This document shows, one piece after another, positions 54,088-62,798 of a DNA stretch of 64,000 nucleotides. The position numbers were made by a program, and so were the translations under genes. The stretch spans positions 62,001 through 126,000 of the forward strand of contig NZ_JFJZ01000011.1 in the NCBI RefSeq assembly GCF_002115825.1, read 5' to 3'. The stretch is from Thalassospira sp. MCCC 1A01428. GTDB lineage: Bacteria; Pseudomonadota; Alphaproteobacteria; Rhodospirillales; Thalassospiraceae. The notes below the pieces were generated by a model. It had not been told where the DNA came from and did no database searches. It was given only the letters and a program-made list of their open reading frames with translations. Each line of letters begins with the position of its first letter. The stretch's first letter is position 1.

Positions 54088-54332
54088 ATCCTGTTCCTCC
54101 ATTCGGCAACCTCTGCATCCAGAAGACTCTCCAGTGTCGCAACACGGCCCTCAAGGCGCTCCGCCTGCAATTTCAGACGGGCCATTGCTTCCTTGTGCTG
54201 CTGACTTTCCGCTGGCGGAACTTCCTGACGTTCAGCTTTCATACGTTTCCACACGGTAATGTAATGAAAGATCACCCAGATTGGCCCGACAATAGAAATA
54301 AACACAATCAATGGAACGGCAAAAACCCACAT
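54084..54332 (-). CDS. pspB: Phage shock protein B
   Basis: 82 residues. One N-terminal TM helix (FAVPLIVFISIVGPIWVIFH) followed by ITVWKRMK and a charged coiled coil, the normal PspB pattern. It works with PspC as the membrane sensor that draws PspA off PspF. It lies 86 bases after pspA and overlaps pspC by 4 bases. Confidence 0.93.
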   Translation of the reverse strand: MWVFAVPLIVFISIVGPIWVIFHYITVWKRMKAERQEVPPAESQQHKEAMARLKLQAERLEGRVATLESLLDAEVAEWRNRI

Positions 54333-54418
54333 AAGCGCCCTTTAACTGATCAGGGTTCGATCATGCCACAACTGGTCATGATCGCCGGCTGCGAACACCA
54401 AAATGCCCGCACACTGAA

Positions 54419-55084
54419 TTAGTTGTCTTTATTGACCCGTTCCTTCAAGGCCTTCAGGTCATCTTCGATCCCAAGTTCCGCTTCAAGATCGCCGAACTGC
54501 TCGTCTAGCGATTTGGCACGACCCATATCATAGGAATCTGCACTGGCTTCAAGTTCGTCAATTTTACGTTCCATTGCCTCATACCGCAGCAAGGCATCAT
54601 CGATCTGGCCATTATGCAGTTTTTCGCGCATTTTGACCCGTTTTTCTGCGGTTTTCATCCGAATTTCCACCGCACGCTGCTTGCCTTTGGCTTCGTTCAG
54701 TTTGTTGTGCAGTTTGTTCAGATCTTCGTCAAACTTACCCAGTGTTTCTTCGATCACTTCAAGCTCACGTTCCAGTACCACCGATTGCTCAGCCAAACGA
54801 CGACGCGCCATCAGCGCCCCCTTGGCCAAATCATCACGGCCCTTGGAAACCGCAAATTCGGCTTTTTCTTCCCATTCATTCTGGCCGTCATGCAGCTTTT
54901 TCAGCTTGCGTTCGACTTCCTTTTTATCCGCAATGGCCTTAACGGCACTGGAACGGACTTCAACCAAAGTGTCTTCCATTTCCTGAATCATCAGGCGCAC
55001 CATCTTTTCCGGGTCTTCGGCCCGGTCCAGCAGCGAATTGATATTGGCATTAACGATATCGGACAAACGCGAGAACACGCCCAT
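54419..55084 (-). CDS. pspA: Phage shock protein A
   Basis: ESCRT-III-like coiled-coil protein that both inhibits PspF and, under membrane stress, binds and stabilises the inner membrane. 221 residues. N-terminal amphipathic helix GVFSRLSDIVNANINSLLDR, then EDPEKMVRLMIQEMEDTLVE and long helices, ending in a short acidic tail. First gene of pspABC, with a sigma-54 promoter about 45-60 bases upstream. Confidence 0.97.
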   Translation of the reverse strand: MGVFSRLSDIVNANINSLLDRAEDPEKMVRLMIQEMEDTLVEVRSSAVKAIADKKEVERKLKKLHDGQNEWEEKAEFAVSKGRDDLAKGALMARRRLAEQSVVLERELEVIEETLGKFDEDLNKLHNKLNEAKGKQRAVEIRMKTAEKRVKMREKLHNGQIDDALLRYEAMERKIDELEASADSYDMGRAKSLDEQFGDLEAELGIEDDLKALKERVNKDN

Positions 55085-55129
55085 TGCTCGATCTCCTGTT
55101 GGGGGATGTAAACTCTTCTGCCCTTCTAT

Positions 55130-55146
55130 TGCAGGCAGCGTGCCAA
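55130..55146 (-). promoter_or_regulatory. Sigma-54 promoter of pspABC
   Basis: The minus strand reads TTGGCACGCTGCCTGCA: TTGGCACG at -24 and a CTGCA at -12 with exact spacing. Transcription would start near 55119, 35 bases before the pspA ATG. The A+T-rich stretch 55150-55248 upstream, shared with pspF, is where PspF enhancer sites are expected. Confidence 0.88.
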
Positions 55147-55248
55147 CTTTATGTTTTCATAAAAATCAATAACTTACAGATCAATCGCCATTTTTGATTA
55201 ATATTTATCGCGACATTTATAGTGTTTTCCGATAACGTTTTTCGCGAA

Positions 55249-56280
55249 ATGGACACCAGATCACAACCTATATTGGGCGAAGACCCCCGTTTTTTGGCAG
55301 CCCTGGAGCATGTTTCGCGCCTGGCACCAATTAATCGCCCGTGCCTGGTGATTGGTGAACGCGGGTCGGGCAAGGAACTGCTTGCTGCCCGCCTGCATTA
55401 TCTTTCCACACGCTGGGGCGGGCCGCTGGTCAAGGTCAATTGCGCGGCACTAAGTGAAACCTTGCTTGATACCGAATTGTTTGGCCACGAAGCCGGGGCC
55501 TTTACCGGGGCTGCCAAACGCCACACGGGCCGGTTTGAACGCGCCAATGGCGGCAGCATCATTCTAGATGAAATTGCCACCGCCAGCCCCATGGTGCAGG
55601 AAAAATTGCTGCGCGTTGTCGAATATGGCGAAATTGAACGGGTTGGCGGCAGCGAAATTATTGATGTTGATGTCCGTGTGATTGGCGTTACCAATGAAAA
55701 CCTCAAACACCTGGCGGCACAGGGAAAATTTCGCGCCGATTTGCTTGACCGGCTGGCATTTGACGTAATTGCCGTGCCGCCCTTGCGCGAACGGCCGGAC
55801 GATATATTACCGCTGGCCGAACAGTTTGCCCTGGAAATGACCAAACGCTTGTCACGCCAGGTATTTTCAGGCTTTAGCAAACATGCCACACAACAATTGC
55901 AAAATTACGACTGGCCCGGAAATGTGCGCGAATTGCGTAACGCCGTTGAACGCAGCCTGTATATGTCTGACGACCCGGAGGGCCCGCTGCCCCATATCGT
56001 ACTGGACCCGTTTGCCGGAATCTGGAGCGAAACGAAGGCAGACTTTGCAACACCATCAACAAACACGCTGCCTGCCATAGCCGCCCCATCGCCCACATCG
56101 AATACAACCAACCCTGCACTGGATTTCAAGGCAGCGATACGTGACTACGAAATTACCCTGCTTGAACATGCAATGCACCAAAGCCACAACAACCAAACCG
56201 AAGCTGCCGAAATGCTGAAGCTGAATTATCACCAGCTTCGCCGCTTGCTGGAAAAACACGACTTGCTGCCAACAAGATAA
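55249..56280 (+). CDS. pspF: Phage shock operon activator PspF
   Basis: 343-residue sigma-54 enhancer-binding protein lacking an N-terminal sensory domain, as in E. coli PspF. AAA+ motifs: Walker A GERGSGKE, the sigma-54 contact loop ELFGHEAGAFTGAAKRH, GGSIILDEIA as Walker B, FRADLLDRLAFDVIAVPPLR. The C-terminal HTH is NQTEAAEMLKLNYHQLRRLL. ATG at 55249 (MDTRSQPILGE) is chosen to match the family; an in-frame GTG at 55222 exists. Divergent from pspA. Confidence 0.96.
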   Translation: MDTRSQPILGEDPRFLAALEHVSRLAPINRPCLVIGERGSGKELLAARLHYLSTRWGGPLVKVNCAALSETLLDTELFGHEAGAFTGAAKRHTGRFERANGGSIILDEIATASPMVQEKLLRVVEYGEIERVGGSEIIDVDVRVIGVTNENLKHLAAQGKFRADLLDRLAFDVIAVPPLRERPDDILPLAEQFALEMTKRLSRQVFSGFSKHATQQLQNYDWPGNVRELRNAVERSLYMSDDPEGPLPHIVLDPFAGIWSETKADFATPSTNTLPAIAAPSPTSNTTNPALDFKAAIRDYEITLLEHAMHQSHNNQTEAAEMLKLNYHQLRRLLEKHDLLPTR

Positions 56281-56509
56281 AACCAACATGTATCAGCCCC
56301 GTACCCCAGGCTATTCCAGGTATGACGCCATTAAACGCTGGCACCTGACATTCTGGTTTGCGAACAAAAATCACGTCAGATAGATGGCTTATGGCTGCGC
56401 GAACCTAGCCAATTTCTACATGATGCCTTGCCCCGGGCGCAGAAATTTCTCAGTCGTTTTTCATCGCCGCCACCACCAATGATCGCACCTTCGCCACAGG
56501 AACCGTTCC

Positions 56510-57655
56510 ATGCCCAACCCGCAAAACAATAACCCGCAAACTGCCCTGCGCGCTGTTTACATGCGCGGCGGTACCAGCCGGGCACTGTTTTTCCACGAAA
56601 AAGACCTGCCCGCAGCAGGTCCAGCCCGTAATGCCATGATATTGGCCGCCATGGGCAGCCCCGACCCGCACAAACGCCAATTGGATGGTATGGGCGGTGG
56701 CATTTCGTCATTGTCAAAAATTGCCATCATCGGCCCGGCAAGCAGATCGGATGCCGACATTGATTACACCTTCGGCCAGGTCGCGGTTGATACCGCCGTG
56801 GTGAGCTATAAGGGAAATTGCGGCAATATTTCATCGGCGGTCGGGCCGTTTGCCATCGATGAAGGGCTGATACCCCCCGACAGCAGCACACAGGCAACCG
56901 TGCGCATCCATAATACCAATACCGGCAAAATCATTGTTGCGCGTTTTGCCCTGCAAAATGGCAAAGCGGCAGTTATGGGGGATTTTGCACTGGATGGTGT
57001 GGCGGGTACGGCAAACCCGATTGCACTGGACTTTCTAAATCCCGGCGGATCCTCCACCGGTCATATCCTGCCCACCGGCAACGTAACCGATCAGATCGAA
57101 ACAGAAGGATTTGGCCCGCTTGAGGTTTCGCTGATCGATGTGAGCAACCCGGTAGCCTGCTTGCGTGCAAGCGATCTAAACCTGACCGGCAGTGAAAGCC
57201 CGGCTGACTTGACCGCCATGCCGAACCTTCTGGAACGGATTGAAACGATCCGCATCGCTGCCGCTGTCAAGATGGGATTATGCAGCGCCGAAGAAGCCCG
57301 CACCACATTGCGCAACCTGCCGCAAATTGCAATTGTGTCCGCACCATCACCGGGCAACAACGCCCATATCACGGTCCGCATGATTTCTGCCGGACAGGCC
57401 CATTTGGCAACGCCGCTTACCGGGGGCATGTGCCTTGCCGCTGCCATGCGTATTCCTGCAACAATCGCCAATCGCACGGCGCATCTTCCCGTCGACCCGG
57501 CTCAACCGCTTAATATCAGTCATCCGTCTGGCACCTTGACTGTCGATGCAACCATTTTAACCACCCCGGAACTACACATCCCGTCAGTAACAGTATATCG
57601 CAGTGCGCGGCGACTTATGCAGGGCGAGGTTTTAGTGCCGACCCATCGCATTTAA
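56510..57655 (+). CDS. PrpF-family isomerase-like protein (DUF453)
   Basis: 381 residues. PrpF fold: RAVYMRGGTSRALFFHEKDL at the start, LDGMGGGISSLSKIAIIGP, and GNCGNISSAVGPFAIDEGLI. PrpF proteins isomerise aconitate-type or other unsaturated carboxylic acids; here the substrate is unassigned, since no prp genes are adjacent. ATG behind AGGAA. Convergent with the acyl-CoA dehydrogenase gene. Confidence 0.85.
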   Translation: MPNPQNNNPQTALRAVYMRGGTSRALFFHEKDLPAAGPARNAMILAAMGSPDPHKRQLDGMGGGISSLSKIAIIGPASRSDADIDYTFGQVAVDTAVVSYKGNCGNISSAVGPFAIDEGLIPPDSSTQATVRIHNTNTGKIIVARFALQNGKAAVMGDFALDGVAGTANPIALDFLNPGGSSTGHILPTGNVTDQIETEGFGPLEVSLIDVSNPVACLRASDLNLTGSESPADLTAMPNLLERIETIRIAAAVKMGLCSAEEARTTLRNLPQIAIVSAPSPGNNAHITVRMISAGQAHLATPLTGGMCLAAAMRIPATIANRTAHLPVDPAQPLNISHPSGTLTVDATILTTPELHIPSVTVYRSARRLMQGEVLVPTHRI

Positions 57656-57675
57656 CGCAATCAGGCCAAAATGGT

Positions 57676-58809
57676 CTAGTCCGCCAGCGACCGTGCAATC
57701 ACCATGCGTTGAATATCGGATGTGCCTTCATAAATCTGGCAAACACGCACATCGCGATAGATGCGCTCCAGCGGAAAGTCTTTAAGGTAGCCATACCCGC
57801 CGTGGATCTGGATCGCCTTGGAGCAGACTTCTTCGGCCATTTCGGATGCAAACAGTTTTGCCATGCAGGCCTCGGTCAGGCAGGGCTTACCGTCGTCACG
57901 CAACTGTGCCGCACGATGGACCAAAAGGCGGGCGGCATCAATTTTGGTCGCCATATCGGCCAGACGAAAAGCAACCGCCTGATGGTCAATTATCTTTTTG
58001 CCAAATGTTTCGCGTTCATTGGCATAATCACGGGCGGCATCAAAGGCGGCACGCGCCATGCCCACCGATTGCGCAGCAATGCCAATGCGCCCGCCTTCAA
58101 GATTGGCAAGGGCGATTTTATAGCCCTGCCCTTCGGCCCCTAGCATGTTTTCGTCGGGCACCCGGCATTCAACAAAGGTAATCTGGCAGGTATCAGATGC
58201 GTTTTGGCCCAGTTTTTCTTCGGTTCGCGATACCACATAGCCCGGCGTGTCGGTCGGCACGATAAAGGCGGAAATACCGCGTTTTCCGGCTGAAGGGTCA
58301 GTCACGGCAAACACAATGGCGATATCACCTTCGCGGCCTGATGTGATGAACTGTTTGGCCCCGTCAATCACCCAGTGATCGCCATCGCGAACGGCCCGGG
58401 TTTTAAGGGCACTGGCATCGGACCCCGCCTGTGGTTCGGTCAGGCAAAACACGCCAATTTTTTCACCAAGCGCCATAGGCACCAGAAATTCCTGTTTCTG
58501 GGCCTCGGTGCCGAATTTTAAAATCGGCATACAGCCAACCGAATTATGCACCGACATAATCGTCGAGGTCGCGCCGTCGCCTGCGGCGATTTCTTCTAAC
58601 GCAAGCGCATAGGACACATGGTCCATGCCTGCCCCGCCATATTGTTCGGGAACCAGCATGCCCAAAAAACCAAGCTCACCCAGTCCGTTAATCGCTTCGG
58701 CGGGGAAAATATGGTGCGCGTCCCATTTTGCCGCGTGAGGTTTTAATTCGTTTTCGGCAAATTCACGCGCGGTATCGCGCACCATGATCTGATGTTCTTC
58801 CAACCGCAT
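57676..58809 (-). CDS. Acyl-CoA dehydrogenase (short-chain type)
   Basis: 377 residues, FAD enzyme of beta-oxidation or branched-chain acid breakdown. Motifs: [39 protein letters not shown], and the C-terminal [20 protein letters not shown] leading to YEGTSDIQR, where the catalytic Glu of SCAD/MCAD types sits. Which acyl-CoA it prefers is not clear. It is followed by a spacer and the PrpF gene; carbonic anhydrase lies upstream on the same strand. Confidence 0.9.
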   Translation of the reverse strand: MRLEEHQIMVRDTAREFAENELKPHAAKWDAHHIFPAEAINGLGELGFLGMLVPEQYGGAGMDHVSYALALEEIAAGDGATSTIMSVHNSVGCMPILKFGTEAQKQEFLVPMALGEKIGVFCLTEPQAGSDASALKTRAVRDGDHWVIDGAKQFITSGREGDIAIVFAVTDPSAGKRGISAFIVPTDTPGYVVSRTEEKLGQNASDTCQITFVECRVPDENMLGAEGQGYKIALANLEGGRIGIAAQSVGMARAAFDAARDYANERETFGKKIIDHQAVAFRLADMATKIDAARLLVHRAAQLRDDGKPCLTEACMAKLFASEMAEEVCSKAIQIHGGYGYLKDFPLERIYRDVRVCQIYEGTSDIQRMVIARSLAD

Positions 58810-58887
58810 GGCGGCTCATCCTCCCGATTGGGCGACATTACCGGCCATACGATCGCAACGGGGATACCCCCAAAGACCAGGCCAGGT

Positions 58888-59508
58888 TTATTCTTCGCCC
58901 TGAACAAATTCATCCTGCGCCGCATTATAGCGCCACAGAACCCCTTCTTTCATGCCATACCACCACCCGTGCAGGGTAAGGTCACCAGCTTCAACCCGTT
59001 CCTTGATGAACGGGAACGTCATCAGATTTGTTAGCGAATTACGGATCGAATGACGCGATACCTTGTCCACATCCGGTCCGTGGTGAAGGCAGCATTTCGC
59101 CATGCTGACCCATTCACCGATAAAGTCACGCTCAGGAACCTTTCCCGCTTCTCCATGCTCGACCAGTGCCTGAATCCCCCCACACGCCGAGTGACCCAAA
59201 ATCACGATATCGTTGACCTTAAGGTCCCGAACCGCAAACTCGATGGCAGACGACGTGCCATGATAATTTTCGTCGGGCTCATAAGGCGGGACAAGATTGG
59301 CAACATTGCGGATGACGAACATTTCGCCCGGCTCTGCATTGGTCAAAATGGCGGGATCAACGCGTGAGTCCGAACAGGCAATCAGCAACACTTCCGGCTT
59401 CTGACCCATATTGACCAAATCTTCAACGCGCTCAGGGCGCTGTTCGTAATACATCGCCCTGAAGCTTTTGAAACCGGCCAGCATCCGCTCGACAGTGCTT
59501 TTTGCCAT
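58888..59508 (-). CDS. Beta-carbonic anhydrase
   Basis: 206 residues, zinc enzyme interconverting CO2 and bicarbonate. Zinc-site motifs: IACSDSRVDPA and GHSACGGIQALV, with FVIRNVANLVPPYE. ATG at 59508 (MAKSTVERML) gives normal family length; in-frame sequence upstream is A+T-rich and unlikely to be coding. Bicarbonate supply would serve biotin carboxylases of acyl-CoA pathways; that link is inferred. Confidence 0.93.
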   Translation of the reverse strand: MAKSTVERMLAGFKSFRAMYYEQRPERVEDLVNMGQKPEVLLIACSDSRVDPAILTNAEPGEMFVIRNVANLVPPYEPDENYHGTSSAIEFAVRDLKVNDIVILGHSACGGIQALVEHGEAGKVPERDFIGEWVSMAKCCLHHGPDVDKVSRHSIRNSLTNLMTFPFIKERVEAGDLTLHGWWYGMKEGVLWRYNAAQDEFVQGEE

Positions 59509-59614
59509 CGTGTCAATTCCCTGTGTTGAAATACTCTCTCGTGGCACAAAATAAGAGTAATCCACCGGCTTGGGTAGCCCCGAAAAGACAGTTTTTAGAA
59601 TTTCTCTAAAGTGA

Positions 59615-60799
59615 TCAGATCAGCTCCACCGCCATTGCAGTGGCTTCGCCGCCGCCAATACACAGCGATGCAACACCCTTTTTGCCCCCGCGCGCCTGAA
59701 GGGCATGGATCAAAGTAACCAGCAATCGTGCGCCTGTTGCCCCAATCGGATGCCCAAGGGCACAGGCCCCGCCATTAACATTGACCTTCGCGTGGTCCAG
59801 CGACAAATCGCGCATCGCGGCCATGGCAACCACGGCAAAGGCTTCGTTGATTTCCCATAAATCAACGTCATCGACATTCCAGCCGGTTTTTGCCAGGACC
59901 TTGCGAATAGACTCTATCGGTGCCGTGGTAAACCAGCACGGTTCCTGGGCATGGGTGGCATGAGCAAGCACACGAGCCAGCGGTTTCAGGCCACGTTTTT
60001 CGGCTTCGCTTTGGCGCATCATCACCAATGCGGCCGCCCCGTCGGAAATGGATGCCGAATGCGCCGCCGTTACCGTACCATCCTTGCGAAAAGCCGGGCG
60101 CAAGGCAGGAATTTTTTCAGGGTTGGATTTGGGCGGTTGCTCATCGGTAGAAACAACAACATCACCTTTGCGGGTTGAAACTGTAACCGGGGTAATTTCA
60201 CCTTCAAACTGACCGGTTTTAATGGCTTCCTGCGCACGGGTAAGCGATGCAATGGCATATTCATCCTGTGCGTCGCGGGTAAAGCCGTATTTATCCGCCG
60301 TGTTTTCGGCAAAGGTCCCCATGGAACGGCCTTTTTCATAGGCATCTTCCAAACCGTCCAGCGCCATATGGTCATAAACCTGTGAATGACCATATTTGTT
60401 GCCACCACGCATATTGGGCAGCAAATACGGCGCATTGGTCATGCTTTCCATACCGCCCACCACCATCGCTGTGGCACTGCCAGCCAGCAAAATGTCATGA
60501 GCCAGCATCGCTGCTTTCATGCCCGATCCGCACATTTTATTAATCGTTGTCGCCCCCGCAGCACGCGGAATACCGGCATTCCAGGCTGCCTGGCGCGCGG
60601 GTGCCTGTCCCTGCCCGGCAGGCAGCACATTGCCCATTATCACTTCATCAATGTCATCAGCCGAAACATTGGCGCGTTCCAGTGCGGCTTTGATAGCAAA
60701 GCCACCCAGTTCAGCCGCAGTCAGACTGGCAAAATCACCCAGCAAACCGCCCATCGGGGTACGGGCACAGGAAACAATTACAACCGGATCATTCTTCAT
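59615..60799 (-). CDS. Acetyl-CoA acetyltransferase (thiolase)
   Basis: 394 residues. Thiolase motifs: ATTINKMCGSGMKAAMLAHD with the active-site Cys, NGGACALGHPIGATGARLLV with His, and the C-terminal GVASLCIGGGEATAMAVE with the second Cys. Biosynthetic or degradative direction cannot be told. ATG at 60799 behind GGGGA. It follows the isovaleryl-CoA dehydrogenase gene by 53 bases, so it is likely the acetoacetyl-CoA thiolase of leucine breakdown. Confidence 0.93.
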   Translation of the reverse strand: MKNDPVVIVSCARTPMGGLLGDFASLTAAELGGFAIKAALERANVSADDIDEVIMGNVLPAGQGQAPARQAAWNAGIPRAAGATTINKMCGSGMKAAMLAHDILLAGSATAMVVGGMESMTNAPYLLPNMRGGNKYGHSQVYDHMALDGLEDAYEKGRSMGTFAENTADKYGFTRDAQDEYAIASLTRAQEAIKTGQFEGEITPVTVSTRKGDVVVSTDEQPPKSNPEKIPALRPAFRKDGTVTAAHSASISDGAAALVMMRQSEAEKRGLKPLARVLAHATHAQEPCWFTTAPIESIRKVLAKTGWNVDDVDLWEINEAFAVVAMAAMRDLSLDHAKVNVNGGACALGHPIGATGARLLVTLIHALQARGGKKGVASLCIGGGEATAMAVELI

Positions 60800-60852
60800 C
60801 AAAATCCCCTTTATTCGGGAGAACAAAATTTATATCGCGAAAATTATGGCAA

Positions 60853-62025
60853 TTACGCCGTTTCACCAAATAATTCACGGCCAATGAGCATACGGCGGAT
60901 TTCGCTGGTGCCTGCGCCAATTTCGTAAAGTTTGGCATCGCGCAGCAACCGGCCTGTGGGATATTCGTTAATATAGCCATTACCACCCAGCGCCTGGATC
61001 GCCTCCAATGCCATCCATGTCGCTTTTTCAGCGGCATATAAAATCACCCCGGCCGCATCCTTGCGCGATGTTTCACCGCGATCACAGGCCTTGGCAACTT
61101 CGTACACATAGGCACGGCAGGCATTCATGGTGGTATACATGTCGGCCATCTTACCCTGCATCAGCTGAAATTCGCCAATCGCCTGACCAAATTGTTTGCG
61201 TTCGTGAATATAGGGCACCACAACATCCATGCAGGCCCGCATAATGCCCGTGGGGCCAGCAGCCAAAACGGCACGTTCGTAATCAAGGCCGCTCATCAGC
61301 ACGCGCACGCCGCCATGCAGGTTGCCCAGCACGTTTTCTTCGGGCACTTCGCAATCCTGAAACACCAGCTCGCAGGTATTGGACCCGCGCATCCCAAGTT
61401 TGTCGAGCTTTTGTGCGGTTGAAAAACCCTTGAAGCCCTTTTCAATAATAAAGGCCGTAATGCCTTTTGGCCCCGCACTGGCATCAGTTTTGGCATAAAC
61501 CACCAGGGTGTTGGCATCCGGACCATTGGTGATCCACATTTTATTACCATTCAGGATGTAACGATCACCCTTTTTCTCGGCCCGCAATTTCATGGAAACC
61601 ACGTCGGAACCGGCACCGGGTTCGCTCATGGCGAGCGCCCCAATATGTTCGCCGCTGATCAGCTTGGGCAGATAACGGGCCTTTTGCTCCGCCGTGCCGT
61701 TGCGTCGCAACTGGTTCACGCACAAATTGGAATGCGCCCCATAGGACAATGCAACCGAGGCCGACGCCCGGCTGATTTCCTCCATAGCCACCACATGTTC
61801 CAGATAACCAAGGCCGGTGCCGCCATCTTCTTCGGGCACTGTAATGCCCAACAGGCCCAAATCGCCGAATTTGCGCCATAAATCGTTGGGAAATTCGTTT
61901 TTCGCATCAATCTCGGCGGCACGCGGGGCAATTTCGGCCTCGGCAAAGGACGAAACACTGTCGCGGATGGCTTCGGCGGTTTCGCCAAGATCAAATTTCA
62001 AATCGGGAAAATCAACAAATGCCAT
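60853..62025 (-). CDS. ivd: Isovaleryl-CoA dehydrogenase
   Basis: Oxidises isovaleryl-CoA to 3-methylcrotonyl-CoA in leucine degradation. 390 residues. The IVD-specific catalytic Glu lies in [20 protein letters not shown] rather than at the MCAD position, where this protein reads [11 protein letters not shown], the IVD signature. Further motifs [15 protein letters not shown] and [20 protein letters not shown]. Downstream liu genes (carboxylase, hydratase) are not in the window. Confidence 0.93.
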   Translation of the reverse strand: MAFVDFPDLKFDLGETAEAIRDSVSSFAEAEIAPRAAEIDAKNEFPNDLWRKFGDLGLLGITVPEEDGGTGLGYLEHVVAMEEISRASASVALSYGAHSNLCVNQLRRNGTAEQKARYLPKLISGEHIGALAMSEPGAGSDVVSMKLRAEKKGDRYILNGNKMWITNGPDANTLVVYAKTDASAGPKGITAFIIEKGFKGFSTAQKLDKLGMRGSNTCELVFQDCEVPEENVLGNLHGGVRVLMSGLDYERAVLAAGPTGIMRACMDVVVPYIHERKQFGQAIGEFQLMQGKMADMYTTMNACRAYVYEVAKACDRGETSRKDAAGVILYAAEKATWMALEAIQALGGNGYINEYPTGRLLRDAKLYEIGAGTSEIRRMLIGRELFGETA

Positions 62026-62123
62026 GGGATAATTCCTGCCCTAGATCGATTGTTATAAACGAAAATCCGGTGCCGGCATTGCGGCACCTTTTATTTGAAT
62101 GACGGGCGCTTAACCCGCCTGTG

Positions 62124-62585
62124 TCAGGCTGCCCCCAACAATTCGGGCGGCAAGCGCATGACTTTCAGGGTTTGAAGGGCCGTCGTGCATAAAACATCAC
62201 GTTCACCGTCATGGCCAAACACGTCAATGCGGGTCACGATAATAGAACGCCCCCGCGATATAACCTCGCCCACGGCGCGCAGCTGATCACCTAACCCCGG
62301 TGCGACGATGTTAAGTTTATATTCCACCGTCAGCATCCCCTGATCCGCGGCAACCAGGCTCCATCCAGCGAAACCACCGGCAATATCGGCCAGCCCGGCA
62401 ATCGCCCCGCCGTGAAAATAACCGTTATGCTGCACCAGATCAGCGCGGGCCGGCATCACCAGCTCCACCCTGCCCGGCATAACCTTTTCCACCCGCGCAC
62501 CCAGCGACAGATTGTAAGGTTGCTGGGCAAACCGGCGGCGAACTTCGGCATCATAGTCGGGATTTTGTGGTTCAAATGCGGTCAT
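62124..62585 (-). CDS. PaaI-family thioesterase
   Basis: 153-residue hot-dog-fold thioesterase. Motifs: VQHNGYFHGGAIAGLADIAG with the catalytic Asp/His region and LTVEYKLNIVAPGLGDQLRA. It hydrolyses acyl- or phenylacetyl-type CoA thioesters; substrate unknown. First gene of a likely thioesterase-ivd-thiolase transcription unit, behind an ACGT palindrome. Confidence 0.88.
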   Translation of the reverse strand: MTAFEPQNPDYDAEVRRRFAQQPYNLSLGARVEKVMPGRVELVMPARADLVQHNGYFHGGAIAGLADIAGGFAGWSLVAADQGMLTVEYKLNIVAPGLGDQLRAVGEVISRGRSIIVTRIDVFGHDGERDVLCTTALQTLKVMRLPPELLGAA

Positions 62586-62630
62586 GACGGGCGTGCCATC
62601 CTGAAAATCGGAAAATAGATTCCCTTTGTA

Positions 62631-62653
62631 GTTAACGTTTACGTTAACGTCAA
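62631..62653. promoter_or_regulatory. ACGT-rich palindromic operator upstream of the thioesterase-ivd genes (LiuR-like)
   Basis: The core ACGTTAACGT (62641-62650) is a perfect 10-bp palindrome; with flanks the site reads TTGACGTT-AACGTAAA on the minus strand, and a second overlapping GTTAACG half lies at 62631-62637. It lies 46 bases before the thioesterase start. Similar ACGT palindromes are reported for MerR-family LiuR, which controls leucine/isovalerate catabolism. No liuR gene is in the window. Confidence 0.5.
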
Positions 62654-62720
62654 ATTAAATCGGCAAGAGACTACCGAATTAATGTTTTGCCCGCGACGAA
62701 CCTTGGTAATCCCATCAAAA

Positions 62721-62751
62721 AAGGCGACATCCATTAAACGGATGCCGCCTT
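62721..62751 (-). terminator. Terminator of the TRAP transporter genes
   Basis: AAGGCGACATCC and GGATGCCGCCTT pair over 12 positions (one wobble) with a 7-base loop; reading the minus strand the stem ends in TTTTTTGATGGG. It lies about 50 bases after the TRAP large-subunit stop. Confidence 0.88.
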
Positions 62752-62798
62752 AAAACCGGATCACGCCGCCAACAGCGACCTGCCGAAGGATCAAATCT

